Below are positions 8,795 to 17,132 of a stretch of 38,416 nucleotides of DNA, in pieces. Both the position numbers and the translations under genes were made by a program. This DNA is from JANXQE01 sp035651635 (GTDB taxonomy: Bacteria; Verrucomicrobiota; Verrucomicrobiia; Limisphaerales; UBA8199), in assembly GCA_035651635.1 (NCBI GenBank), contig DASRFK010000146.1:1-38416 (forward strand), given 5' to 3'. Under the pieces are notes generated by a model. The model was not told the DNA's origin. It saw only the letters and a list, made by a program, of their open reading frames with translations, and did no database searches. Each line of letters opens with the position of its first letter. Within the stretch, counting starts at the first letter, position 1.

Positions 8795-10024
8795 CTAATG
8801 CGCCTGTTGCTTTTTGGCTGACGCGATGAGCTCCTCGATGGTGAAGCCGAGCGGTTTGCCTTCTTTAATTCTTTGCCGGGCATTGACAATCGCCGTCTCC
8901 AGGCCAGGCGGCACCTCGTTTTTCCACCAGTTCATGCGCTCGCTGTAGCACCAGACGTATTCGTCGGAGGTGTAAAGCGCCCAATAGCTGTTGTGCTCAA
9001 ACCATTTCGCGCGATCCTCAGGCGACATGCGGAAACTGAGGTATTTCTCGGGGTTGGGTTGTCGCAGGGCGAAGTTCTGATCGACGTAGAGCGCTTGTCC
9101 CACGCGCACCCGGCGCTCGTATTTGTCCCTCAGGTCGGCCGGGATGAGATAGAGGGCACGCTGACGAATGGCGTGGTAAGCGCGGAAGTACTGCTCGGTG
9201 GAGGTGTAATAGTAGGCGTTTTCGTTGCCATCGATAAAGCGGGCTTTATCGCTGGAAGCTTCGAGCATGCCGACAAAGAAATCGGGCATCAGGCCCCAGC
9301 GTTCCTTTTCAAGCAGCTCCGTTTGTTCTGCCGGCGGGAGATCGGCGAAACGATCGAAAAGGCTGACGTGGAAAAATGTGAGAATCAACGCTCCGGGCAT
9401 TCGTGTTTCAAACGCGCGCATGAGCTGAGCGCCGCGCTCGCGCACCTTAGCGCGGTACTCGGCAAAGGTATGCTCCTTGGCTTTGGGCTGCTTCGCGTAA
9501 TCCCAGAGCGCGAAATCATACGGTTCCGGATCAAAACAAATGCCGCGGAGCTGCCCGGACTGGGCCACCCGCACGAGCAACTCGGCGTTTCCTTCAATCG
9601 AGCGCCACTGGCCGTCGTCAAACCAGTCGAAGTCAGCAGGTGGTGAGCCCCAGATCAAAACGAAGTTATTGGTGAAGCGTGTGAAGTTCAGGCTCGGTAA
9701 GATGCGTTCATCTTCCACGAATTTGGACGCATCAAGCGGCTTGGTGGCAAAAGCGTTGTGGCCGCCGCTCAGCCGGAAAATAAGCCCGTCAAAGGGACGT
9801 TTCTCCATCTCGGCGAGTTGCTCGCGCATCTGCGCCGGCGTGGGTACATCCCAGCCGTATTCAATTAGCTTCTTGGCTGTGGGTGCAACTTGGGCATTGA
9901 CCCGGTTCCCGGCGGTAAGGGCCCCCATCCACAGAGTCAGCGCAACGAGGAACGCGCTCGACGCCCGACAAACATCCGTTCGTCGTTCTCGATCAGGGAG
10001 GAGTGGTTTCGGAGCCAAAGGCAT
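8795..10024 (-). CDS. Secreted protein of unknown function with FDPEPY motif
   Basis: 409 residues from the ATG at 10024. That start is preferred over a longer upstream frame because it yields a signal peptide (basic RERR n-region, SAFLVALTLWMGALTA core, likely cut after VNA). It overlaps the 3' end of the upstream beta-propeller gene by 32 bp, so the two are probably co-transcribed and translationally linked. I do not recognise the family. The mature protein has alternating beta and alpha character: FDGLIFRLSGG, VLIWGSPPADFDWFDDG, LRGICFDPEPYDF and ALILTFFHVSLFD look like successive beta strands of a TIM barrel with acidic residues at strand ends, as in glycoside hydrolases. Near the C-terminus, DEYVWCYSERMNWWK is rich in aromatics. 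A carbohydrate-active role is an inference only. Confidence 0.7.
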   Translation of the reverse strand: MPLAPKPLLPDRERRTDVCRASSAFLVALTLWMGALTAGNRVNAQVAPTAKKLIEYGWDVPTPAQMREQLAEMEKRPFDGLIFRLSGGHNAFATKPLDASKFVEDERILPSLNFTRFTNNFVLIWGSPPADFDWFDDGQWRSIEGNAELLVRVAQSGQLRGICFDPEPYDFALWDYAKQPKAKEHTFAEYRAKVRERGAQLMRAFETRMPGALILTFFHVSLFDRFADLPPAEQTELLEKERWGLMPDFFVGMLEASSDKARFIDGNENAYYYTSTEQYFRAYHAIRQRALYLIPADLRDKYERRVRVGQALYVDQNFALRQPNPEKYLSFRMSPEDRAKWFEHNSYWALYTSDEYVWCYSERMNWWKNEVPPGLETAIVNARQRIKEGKPLGFTIEELIASAKKQQAH

Positions 10025-11426
10025 AAAGCGTCGAACGTGTGCGCAGATAAAGATTATTCTCGGCCAGTGCCGGCGTCGCCGAGATGCGTTCGCCGAAATC
10101 GGCCTGGTGAAGGATCTCAGGTTTATCTCCACCAGCCTTGATCACGCTTAGTTTGCCCGATACGGAGGCAATGTAGATGCGCCCGTCGGCGGCGACCGGC
10201 GACGAATAATAATTTCCGTCTGCGCCGAGGCGCTCCTGGAGGTAATAAGGTTTGCCTGTCCTGGCATCCAGAGACGAGAGCAGGCCGCCGTTTTTTACCA
10301 GATAAACCCGCCCGTCATAGAAAAGAGGCGAAGCCACATACGGTAATCCGCGCGTGGCTTTCCAGGCGACGTGTGTGTCAGTGATATTGCCCTGCCCCCC
10401 CGGCTTGACGGCTATCAGGAGGTTCTCGCCTTTGGCAAGAGCCGACATGAGCTGATCCCAGTCGGTTTTGTCAATTTTCCCATCGCGATTGATATCGAGG
10501 CCGCGATAATAGTCCCGGCTGGCGTCGTCGAACTCGTCCAGGGTCACCACGCCATCTTTATTTTTGTCGTGTTCTTCGAGGAATTTGTCCCAGGTCGGCC
10601 ACGGATCGTCGGCTTTGCCGTCCGACCAGGCCGCAAAGAATAGCAACCCATCGCCGACTACTGGAGTCGTGCAGACGAACGCCGTGGTGCCTTCGACCCG
10701 CCAGTCCTCTTTACCGGTCTTGAGTGAATACCCTTTGAGTTTCAGCGGCCCGGGCACAACCACTTCGGCGGTGTCATTATTTTGCCAAAAGATAGGGGTG
10801 CCAAAGCTGCCAAGCGAATCGGGCCGTGGCGTTTCCCAAGCCTTTTTGCCTGTCTTTAGATCCAGGGCCAGCAAAGAGGAAGCCTGGTCGCGATCACGAC
10901 TCACGATAACCAGGTTCCCGGCTATTTGCGGGCAGGTGGCGGTGCCATAGCCGCCAAGGCTCATTGCGGTCGGCAGCGGGTAGCGCCAAAGTTCGTTGCC
11001 GTGCAGGTCGTAGCATACCAATCCAAATGACCCAAAATAGCTGACTATTCGCTCGCCGTCCGTCGCCGGGCTGGAAGCTGCGGGGCTGCTCTCAGTGCTA
11101 TGGAACATCTCGAGCTTCTCCGCCTTCACACCGCGCGACCACGCCAGCTTGCCATCCCGTCGTTGGTAACAGCGGGTTTGCAGCTCGTTATCGGCGAATA
11201 CCGTCAGGAACAGTTGGTCGCCCCAGATACAAGGACAGGATGGCGAGAAAGGCACGGAGATTTTCCAAATGACGGAATTGGTCGGGCTGATCTTGATGGG
11301 TGGCTTGCAGTCAACCGCCACGCCTGAGCTGTTCGGACCTCGAAAAGCCGGCCAGGCTGGTGTTGCGCCATGAGTAGACCAAACCACAGTCGCCAGGAGC
11401 AAGCCAAGGAATGCCGGTCTGTTCAT
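9993..11426 (-). CDS. PQQ-type beta-propeller protein with an inserted EF-hand pair
   Basis: A 477-residue secreted protein with a signal peptide (MNRPAFLGLLLATVVWSTHG) followed by WPAFRGPNSSG, the typical opening of PQQ-like (outer-membrane-protein-assembly BamB-like) propellers in Planctomycetota and Verrucomicrobiota. Propeller repeats with LDLKTGKKAWE, SLKTGKEDW and LDARTGKPYYL segments are visible. Between two blades sits a calcium-binding insertion: the loop D287-E298 (DKNKDGVVTLDE) is a canonical EF-hand loop, and D311-D322 (DINRDGKIDKTD) is a second with Asp at the last position. Catalytic quinone-binding residues cannot be assigned, so a structural or binding role is as likely as dehydrogenase activity. 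It is the first gene of a two-gene unit; its stop codon lies inside the next gene. Confidence 0.86.
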   Translation of the reverse strand: MNRPAFLGLLLATVVWSTHGATPAWPAFRGPNSSGVAVDCKPPIKISPTNSVIWKISVPFSPSCPCIWGDQLFLTVFADNELQTRCYQRRDGKLAWSRGVKAEKLEMFHSTESSPAASSPATDGERIVSYFGSFGLVCYDLHGNELWRYPLPTAMSLGGYGTATCPQIAGNLVIVSRDRDQASSLLALDLKTGKKAWETPRPDSLGSFGTPIFWQNNDTAEVVVPGPLKLKGYSLKTGKEDWRVEGTTAFVCTTPVVGDGLLFFAAWSDGKADDPWPTWDKFLEEHDKNKDGVVTLDEFDDASRDYYRGLDINRDGKIDKTDWDQLMSALAKGENLLIAVKPGGQGNITDTHVAWKATRGLPYVASPLFYDGRVYLVKNGGLLSSLDARTGKPYYLQERLGADGNYYSSPVAADGRIYIASVSGKLSVIKAGGDKPEILHQADFGERISATPALAENNLYLRTRSTLYAFGSETTPP

Positions 11427-11699
11427 AAAGAAAAGGTGAATGCGTCCATGAAACTAAGACACTGCCAGCAGCGAGGCAACCCCAATTGGGGGTGACGGCG
11501 TCGATGCGGCAGAGTTGCCTGAACCGAACCTGGCGAAGGCAAGACCTTACGTCAGCAGGTCTTCGGTCGTTGCTGCGAGCAAGAGATGCCCGCGAGCCCG
11601 TGTCTAACTTTGGTAGAAACGACGCGTTCGCGCTATGCCTGGCATGCCTGGCATGCCCCCGGCGTTGACGCAGTCCCCAGGTGGTGCTATGGGAAAGCT
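11427..11699. other. Divergent intergenic region with degenerate repeat
   Basis: This lies between the propeller gene (-) and the first thioredoxin gene (+). At about 11565-11600, CGTTGCTGCGAGCAAGAGATGCCCGCGAGCCCG resembles a degraded unit of the 19.3-19.5 kb array. At 11635-11657 there is a short CTGGCATGC tandem repeat. No promoter with convincing -35/-10 boxes was recognised. Confidence 0.45.
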
Positions 11700-12245
11700 A
11701 TGAAAACTGGGTCTTCTCTCGCGGCTATTTCCTGTTTCCTCACTTTATCACTCCATGCCGGTGAGTTTCCGGACGCCTGGACGTGGGATGACGATGCCAA
11801 GGCACGCAATCAGCATGCTGCGCTGGAGGGCAAACCGATGCCCCCGTTGCAGGTGCAAGGTTGGGTCAATGGCGAAGTCAAACCGGCCGATATGAAAGGC
11901 AAGGTCGTGATCGTGGACTTTTATGCGACCTGGTGCGGGCCGTGCATGGCGGCCATTCCCCACAACAACGACCTGCTCGAAAAGTACAAGGACAAAGGCC
12001 TGGTCATCGTCGGGGTTTGCACCTCGGACCAGGGCCAGGAGCGCATGCCCCAAACGGTCAAGGATAAGGGAATCAAGTATCCAACCGCGCGCGATCCCCA
12101 GCTCAAATCAGAAACCGCCTGGCAGGTCCATTACTATCCAACCTACGCTATTGTCGACCGCAAAGGCATCGTCCGCATCATCGGCCTGCAACCGGACCAC
12201 GTTGAAGAAGTGATTAAGAAATTGCTCGCAGAACCGCAGGTATAA
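11700..12245 (+). CDS. TlpA-like periplasmic thioredoxin (copy 1)
   Basis: 181 residues from the ATG at 11700, preceded by GGGAAAG. The start gives a signal peptide MKTGSSLAAISCFLTLSLHA with a cut before GEFPDAW. The thioredoxin-like fold carries the redox motif W78-C79-G80-P81-C82 within FYATWCGPCMAAIPHNN, and a YPTYAIVDRKG segment whose Pro is the likely cis-proline of the fold. TlpA/ResA-type proteins reduce or isomerise disulfides outside the cytoplasm using electrons from a membrane partner, and none is seen nearby. It is followed 66 bp later by a near-identical paralogue. The longer upstream frame was rejected because it would bury the signal peptide. Confidence 0.9.
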   Translation: MKTGSSLAAISCFLTLSLHAGEFPDAWTWDDDAKARNQHAALEGKPMPPLQVQGWVNGEVKPADMKGKVVIVDFYATWCGPCMAAIPHNNDLLEKYKDKGLVIVGVCTSDQGQERMPQTVKDKGIKYPTARDPQLKSETAWQVHYYPTYAIVDRKGIVRIIGLQPDHVEEVIKKLLAEPQV

Positions 12246-12311
12246 CGGGTTTTACCGGCCTTTACCGGTTGAGAGTTTGACGTGTTTATCGACTCATGGT
12301 AAGAAATAGTT

Positions 12312-12860
12312 ATGTCACACTTGAGCTCTGCTAGTGCCACTTTCCTCTTGCTGGCCGCCTTAGCCAGCCATGCCGGTGAATTCCCGGATACGTGGACTTT
12401 TGACAAGACTCCTGAGGCCCGTGCTCAGCACGCGGTGTTCGAAGGCAAACCCATGCCACCGCTCAGCCTGACCGGCTGGATCAATGGCGAGGTCAAACCG
12501 GCCGACATGAAAGGTAAAGTTGTCGTAGTGGACTTCTATGCCACCTGGTGCGGGCCTTGCATGGCCGCCATTCCCCACAACAATGAAATGCTGCAGAAGT
12601 ACAAGGATAAAGGACTGGTCATTGTAGGCGTCTGTACTTCAAACCGCGGCCAGGAAAAGATGCCACAAACTGTCTCGGAGCGCGGCATCCAATACCCGAC
12701 AGCACGAGATCCTCAGCTAAGATCACAGACGGCTTTCGCGGCCCACTATTATCCCACCTACGCCATTATCGATCGCAAGGGCCTTGTGCGGGTGATCGGT
12801 TTAAAGACCCACCACGTGGAGGAAGTCGTGCAGAAGTTGCTGAACGAGCCGGCGACCTGA
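12312..12860 (+). CDS. TlpA-like periplasmic thioredoxin (copy 2)
   Basis: A 182-residue tandem paralogue of the preceding gene, with a signal peptide (MSHLSSASATFLLLAALASHA), GEFPDTW immediately after it and the active site W79-C80-G81-P82-C83. Long stretches such as ADMKGKVV-VDFYATWCGPCM and YPTARDPQL are identical or nearly so between the two copies, whereas the signal peptides and the segments after them differ. It probably shares a transcript with copy 1. Divergence in surface segments (QGQERMPQTVKDKG against RGQEKMPQTVSERG) suggests duplication followed by mild specialisation. The physiological substrate is unknown. Confidence 0.9.
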   Translation: MSHLSSASATFLLLAALASHAGEFPDTWTFDKTPEARAQHAVFEGKPMPPLSLTGWINGEVKPADMKGKVVVVDFYATWCGPCMAAIPHNNEMLQKYKDKGLVIVGVCTSNRGQEKMPQTVSERGIQYPTARDPQLRSQTAFAAHYYPTYAIIDRKGLVRVIGLKTHHVEEVVQKLLNEPAT

Positions 12861-13231
12861 ACGAAGGCCCGAAGGTCGAACCAGGTCGCGCTGGCGTTTT
12901 GCAGCAGTGCAGCGCTGCGTGCCGCTTTAGATCGGCGGCCAGCGACCAGTGGAGCTCGCAATTGTTCTATCTCCTTCCCCAAACGCCGAGAAATCAATAT
13001 CTGGAACGGCTTTTCTTCGCGTTCTCTGCGTTCCTTTGCGGCTGCAATCCGTGGTTTCGTCCTTGTTTTGACCCCTGCGACGCTTATGAATCAGCCTTTG
13101 ACGAGTGCCAGTCGCAACCCGTTTCGGGTTGGGCCGCTGGTTCGGAACGAATTCACTCCAGGGTTGGCTCGTGTCTCGCCAACCCTGGAGTGAAGGGCAA
13201 AATCCCTTCGGGATTTCGGCCATGAGCAAAC
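12861..13231. repeat. Intergenic region with three successive hairpins
   Basis: This lies between convergent genes. CAACCCG-TTT-CGGGTTG occupies 13115-13131. A perfect 17-bp inverted repeat, TTCACTCCAGGGTTGGC (13152-13168) with GCCAACCCTGGAGTGAA (13178-13194), has a 9-base loop. AAATCCC-TTC-GGGATTT occupies 13200-13216. About 13010-13055 carries the phrase TTCGCGTTCTCTGCGTTCCTTTGCGGC, and a related phrase recurs near 37467-37493. The cluster can terminate both converging transcripts but also looks like a dispersed repetitive extragenic palindrome. No gene was seen. Confidence 0.75.
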
Positions 13232-16200
13232 TCATTTCTCCGGCAGGATCTGGCGTGCCAGTCGTTCGAGCTTCTCGCCGGTGCTGAACGGGCGCAAGCG
13301 GAAGCTGTAACTGTATTCCTGGCAAGGGATGAGGAACTGCTCGTGAGGCCAGGCACCCCAACTGTCATCACCGCCTACCCCTTGTTGTTTCAGGTCCAGG
13401 TTGAGGGTAATGAAGTCGCGGCGCGGCAACTCGAACGCGTGTTTGCCCGCATTGAGATCTTCGGTCCCGTAATGCAGGGCATTGGCGCTTAGCAGCGGCT
13501 CGCCAACCGCGAGCAAACCAATGCCTTTCCCATTGGTGAGCGCGATCCAGCGCGCATCAACTTTGTTGCCGGTTTCGCCCGGTTTGGTGTAATCGGCATA
13601 GAACTGCTCGCCCACCTTTCCGCGATACATTCCGAATCGGGCGTCTTTTCGATCACAATAAGATTCCTGCGGGCCCGGGCCGAGCCAGGTGATCTGTTCA
13701 AAACCGGCTGGCAGCGCCATCTGCATTCCGAGCCGCACGAGTTTGGGCAGATCGGTTTTGCTCGGCTTGAAATGAGCTTGCACCGCGATATCGCCGCTCG
13801 GGTAAACCCGATAGGTCGTTTCCCATTCGGCGCTCACCTTGGGCAGGCTCTGCCTTGACGTTATTTGGATGCACCGTTCGCCTTCTTTAACAGCCGAACA
13901 AGAATCGCATTGGGCATCCTCGTGAGCCGTGCGCCAGATGCCTTGCGATTTCAGTTCGTTGCGGCCCCGATCATTGTCCGTTTGGGCGCGCCAAAAATCC
14001 GGGCGCAAGGGAGCCTGGACCAGTTCCGTGCCGCGGTACTTCCAGGAGACCAATGCGCCGGATCGCTTGTCGAAGCGGGCCTGGAACTCTTTGCCATGGA
14101 CCGTCACGCCATCATTTGTCTCGTCAGAACCGAAGTCCGGCGTGCTGGCCACTTCGGCAACCGTGGCCGGCGCTGAATCCGGCAGCTTGAATTCGTCCCA
14201 GGCGATTTCATGGCCCGATTTAGCCCACAGAAAATTCCGTTTCAAAATGAAACTCACTTCGAGGAAATATTCGACCCCCGGCTCAGGTTGAAACGCTTTT
14301 ACCGGAATGGTCAATTCCTGGGTTCCATGAGGCGCGAGATCCAGCTCCGGAATTTTGCCGCTTTGCAGCACGCGCCCGTCTGCTTTCAAGCGCCATTCAC
14401 CGGCGGCAATGTCCTTCAAATTCGTAAAGTCGTAATAGTTCTTCACTTCGATTTTACGCGCGGCGGAATCCACTGCCTGGCAATGGATGTACTGGTAGAC
14501 GTGCTTTACGAAAAACAGGCCCGGGTGAGGCTCCCGATCCGGCGAGACCAGGCCGTTGCAACAGAAGTTGTCGTCGCTCGCGGTGCCCGGCGGCCCGAAA
14601 TCACCGCCATAAGCCCAAAAGGTCTTCGTTCCGGCTTTTACCTTTTCAAAACGAGTCAGCGGGAGTGGTGCTTGAGGCTGACGCAAACCTTGATCCACCC
14701 AGTCCCAAATGGACCCGCCTTGTAGAAACGGCTTGGTATAGATCTGGTTCCAATACGACCAGAAATCGCCCGACCCATTGCCCATGGCATGCTCGTACTC
14801 GCACATGATGAACGGCCGGTCGCGCGGTTCGGATGCATACCTCGCTAATTCAGGCGGACGTGGATACATCGGGCAGACGATATCGGTGTAGGGCTTGCGG
14901 CCGGCGGGTTCGTAATGAACGGGCCTGCTCGGATCACGCTGGTGGATCCATTTTGAGTCGGCCTCGAAGTTCGGCCCGTCGCCGGCCTCGTTGCCGAGCG
15001 ACCAGATGATGATCGAAGGATGATTCTTGTCGCGCTCGACCATGCGGACCGTGCGGTTCAGGTGGGCATCAGCCCACTCGGGATTGCGCGCGAGGGTCTT
15101 TTCGCCAAAGCCCATTCCATGGCTCTCGATATTGGCTTCGTCCAGCAGATAAATACCGTAGCGGTCGCACAGGTCGTACCAGGCCGGTTGATTCGGATAA
15201 TGCGAGCAACGCATGGTATTAATGTTAAAACGCTTCATGAGCTGGATATCTTTTTCCATCCCCTCAACGGTGATGGCCTGCCCGCGATCGGGATCGAATT
15301 CGTGACGGTCTACTCCTTTGATCAGAATTCGTTGTCCGTTGACCAGCAGGTTACCGTCATGGATTTCTACCTTGCGGAAGCCCACGCTCACCGGGACCAC
15401 CTCCAGCGTCTTGCCCTCCGCACTCACCAAACTCAGCAGCAGCTTATACAAGTTCGGGGTCTCCGCCGTCCATTTCAGGGGGTTCGAAACCGCAGTGCTG
15501 CTCTCAACGGTAGCCTCCTCTCCAGCGCCCACGTGCTTTTGCACTGCGGGCGGCATAAGGGATTTGCCGGCTTGATCCAGCAACTCCGCCTTGAGCGTGA
15601 GATCCGCGGCGGCGGCGCCGTAGTTGCTTAGATGGGCGGTAATCTTGAGCTGGGCGTCACGGTATTGGCCGTCGAGTTCCGTTTTGACTTCGAAATCGCG
15701 AATATGCTGATTGGGCGGAGACCACAGGTACACGTCCCGGAAAATCCCGCTCATCCGCCACATGTCCTGATCTTCGAGGTACGAACCGTCGCTCCAGCGA
15801 AAATTCTCCACTGCCAGAACATTTTCACCAGGGACAAGGTACTTGGTAACATCGAATTCCACCGGTGTGCGGCTGTCCTTGCCGCAGCCGACCTTCTGGC
15901 CGTTAAGCCACAAAAAGAAAAACGAGTTTACACCATCGAAGGTCAGGAAGACGCGGCGCCCAGACCAGTCTTTGGGAACGGCGAAAGTGTGGCGATACGC
16001 GTTGATGGTGTTGTTCGGCTCATCATCGGGTATAAAAGGCGGATTAGGCTCGGCCCCGTGCCACGTCCAGGGATAGCGGATGTTCACGTAGATGGGGATG
16101 CCGTAGCCGGACATCTCAACATTGGATGGCACCTCGATATTGGGCCAGGCGTGGTCGTCAAAACCACGCGCCCAGAAGCTATCCAGCCGGTGGGCCAAAT

Positions 16201-16459
16201 TTGCTGAATAGTGGTACTTCCACTGGCCATTGAGTGAGCGGTAAAATGGCGATTTGTCGCGTTCGTGGTTGTTAACCAGTTCGACCCGTCGTGCCGTCCG
16301 AGCATCCGGGCACGCTACCATGGTTGCGTGCGGTGCTTCGTTATTCTGGCCGGTCAGTTTGGGATCCTGCCATTCTTTCAAATCGCCTCCCGCGGTCCCG
16401 GCCAGGAGGTTGAGCGCGCCAAAAACAGCGACTAGGAGAAATGCCGAAAAAGTTTTCAT
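13232..16459 (-). CDS. Secreted beta-galactosidase, glycoside hydrolase family 2
   Basis: 1075 residues from the ATG at 16459, chosen because it begins a signal peptide (MKTFSAFLLVAVFGALNLLAG); an upstream in-frame start would precede it with 33 unlikely residues. Domain order follows E. coli LacZ: jelly-roll sugar-binding domain (about 60-250), Ig-like domain, TIM barrel (about 350-650), a second Ig-like domain and a C-terminal beta-sandwich lyase-like domain. The predicted acid/base is E491 in WSLGNEAGDG and the nucleophile is E554 in MCEYEHAMGNGSGD. RCSHYPNQPAWYDLCDRYG is also conserved. It hydrolyses terminal beta-galactosides, here outside the cytoplasm given the signal. It is preceded by a repeat-rich divergent region. 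Confidence 0.94.
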   Translation of the reverse strand: MKTFSAFLLVAVFGALNLLAGTAGGDLKEWQDPKLTGQNNEAPHATMVACPDARTARRVELVNNHERDKSPFYRSLNGQWKYHYSANLAHRLDSFWARGFDDHAWPNIEVPSNVEMSGYGIPIYVNIRYPWTWHGAEPNPPFIPDDEPNNTINAYRHTFAVPKDWSGRRVFLTFDGVNSFFFLWLNGQKVGCGKDSRTPVEFDVTKYLVPGENVLAVENFRWSDGSYLEDQDMWRMSGIFRDVYLWSPPNQHIRDFEVKTELDGQYRDAQLKITAHLSNYGAAAADLTLKAELLDQAGKSLMPPAVQKHVGAGEEATVESSTAVSNPLKWTAETPNLYKLLLSLVSAEGKTLEVVPVSVGFRKVEIHDGNLLVNGQRILIKGVDRHEFDPDRGQAITVEGMEKDIQLMKRFNINTMRCSHYPNQPAWYDLCDRYGIYLLDEANIESHGMGFGEKTLARNPEWADAHLNRTVRMVERDKNHPSIIIWSLGNEAGDGPNFEADSKWIHQRDPSRPVHYEPAGRKPYTDIVCPMYPRPPELARYASEPRDRPFIMCEYEHAMGNGSGDFWSYWNQIYTKPFLQGGSIWDWVDQGLRQPQAPLPLTRFEKVKAGTKTFWAYGGDFGPPGTASDDNFCCNGLVSPDREPHPGLFFVKHVYQYIHCQAVDSAARKIEVKNYYDFTNLKDIAAGEWRLKADGRVLQSGKIPELDLAPHGTQELTIPVKAFQPEPGVEYFLEVSFILKRNFLWAKSGHEIAWDEFKLPDSAPATVAEVASTPDFGSDETNDGVTVHGKEFQARFDKRSGALVSWKYRGTELVQAPLRPDFWRAQTDNDRGRNELKSQGIWRTAHEDAQCDSCSAVKEGERCIQITSRQSLPKVSAEWETTYRVYPSGDIAVQAHFKPSKTDLPKLVRLGMQMALPAGFEQITWLGPGPQESYCDRKDARFGMYRGKVGEQFYADYTKPGETGNKVDARWIALTNGKGIGLLAVGEPLLSANALHYGTEDLNAGKHAFELPRRDFITLNLDLKQQGVGGDDSWGAWPHEQFLIPCQEYSYSFRLRPFSTGEKLERLARQILPEK

Positions 16460-17132
16460 GGGGTTCAATCTTGAGCTTTCACTATGGTTGCACCGGCAGG
16501 AACAGTATTTCGCGGAGCCATGCCGCTGTCCAACACCTTTCCTGGCGGAGGTCAGCATCGCCCTAATTGCTGGATTGCGGATTTCACCGATAAAGACCTT
16601 AGAGCGTGTTTGGAAAAGCCTCTAAACTGTAGCAGCCGCCGTGACGAGGCGGACGGTCCCTTATAGCTGCGAACGTGCCGCTGCCTCACGCCGAAGGCGT
16701 GGCGCTTACCAACCCAGGGCAAGCGAGGGACGAGCGCCGCCCTGGGAAAACGGATTAAATAAACCGGTGGCGCCCTGAAAGGGCACCGGGGGTTGCTGCG
16801 CCCACGCAGGGCGCAACGGTTCAATCGGGGCGTTTTTTTCCCCGGGTGCTGCCCTGGGCTGGTACGCGCGCACGCCTTCGGCGTGGAGACAATTGAGCGT
16901 TCATGACTTCGGGCGTTGGTCGCCGTTTCCCGGCATCCGCCTCGTCACCTCGGCGGCTACGGCGCGACGGATATCCAGGAATGATCCGTTCGTAGCAGCC
17001 GACGTGAGGAGCTCGCATTTCAAAGGCCTTCCGCAAAGATCAGGGCCTGCTCACGTCGGCTCCCACAATTTTAAAGCGGGCTCTCAGCTTTGCCGCGCTC
17101 GACTGTTATCCGCAGGGCGCTACAATGGTGTC
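16460..17132. repeat. Repeat-rich divergent intergenic region
   Basis: Short palindromes are clustered between the beta-galactosidase and transglutaminase-like genes. CACGCC-GAA-GGCGTG lies near 16687-16701 and CACGCC-TTC-GGCGTG near 16870-16885. GCCC-TGAAA-GGGC lies near 16773-16785. Two copies of GTAGCAGCCG(C/A)CGTGA are at about 16629 and 16994, with an inverted TCACGTCGGCTCC near 17051. CCCAGGG motifs occur in both orientations. Open frames through it are not credible genes. Promoters for both flanking genes must lie here, but none stands out. Confidence 0.7.

Noticed and set aside
15020..16207. Long plus-strand frames over the beta-galactosidase
   Set aside because: They lie antisense to a gene with all GH2 motifs and show no domain signal.
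13232..16558. Longer start for the beta-galactosidase at 16558
   Set aside because: The extra 33 residues would precede an evident signal peptide starting at 16459.
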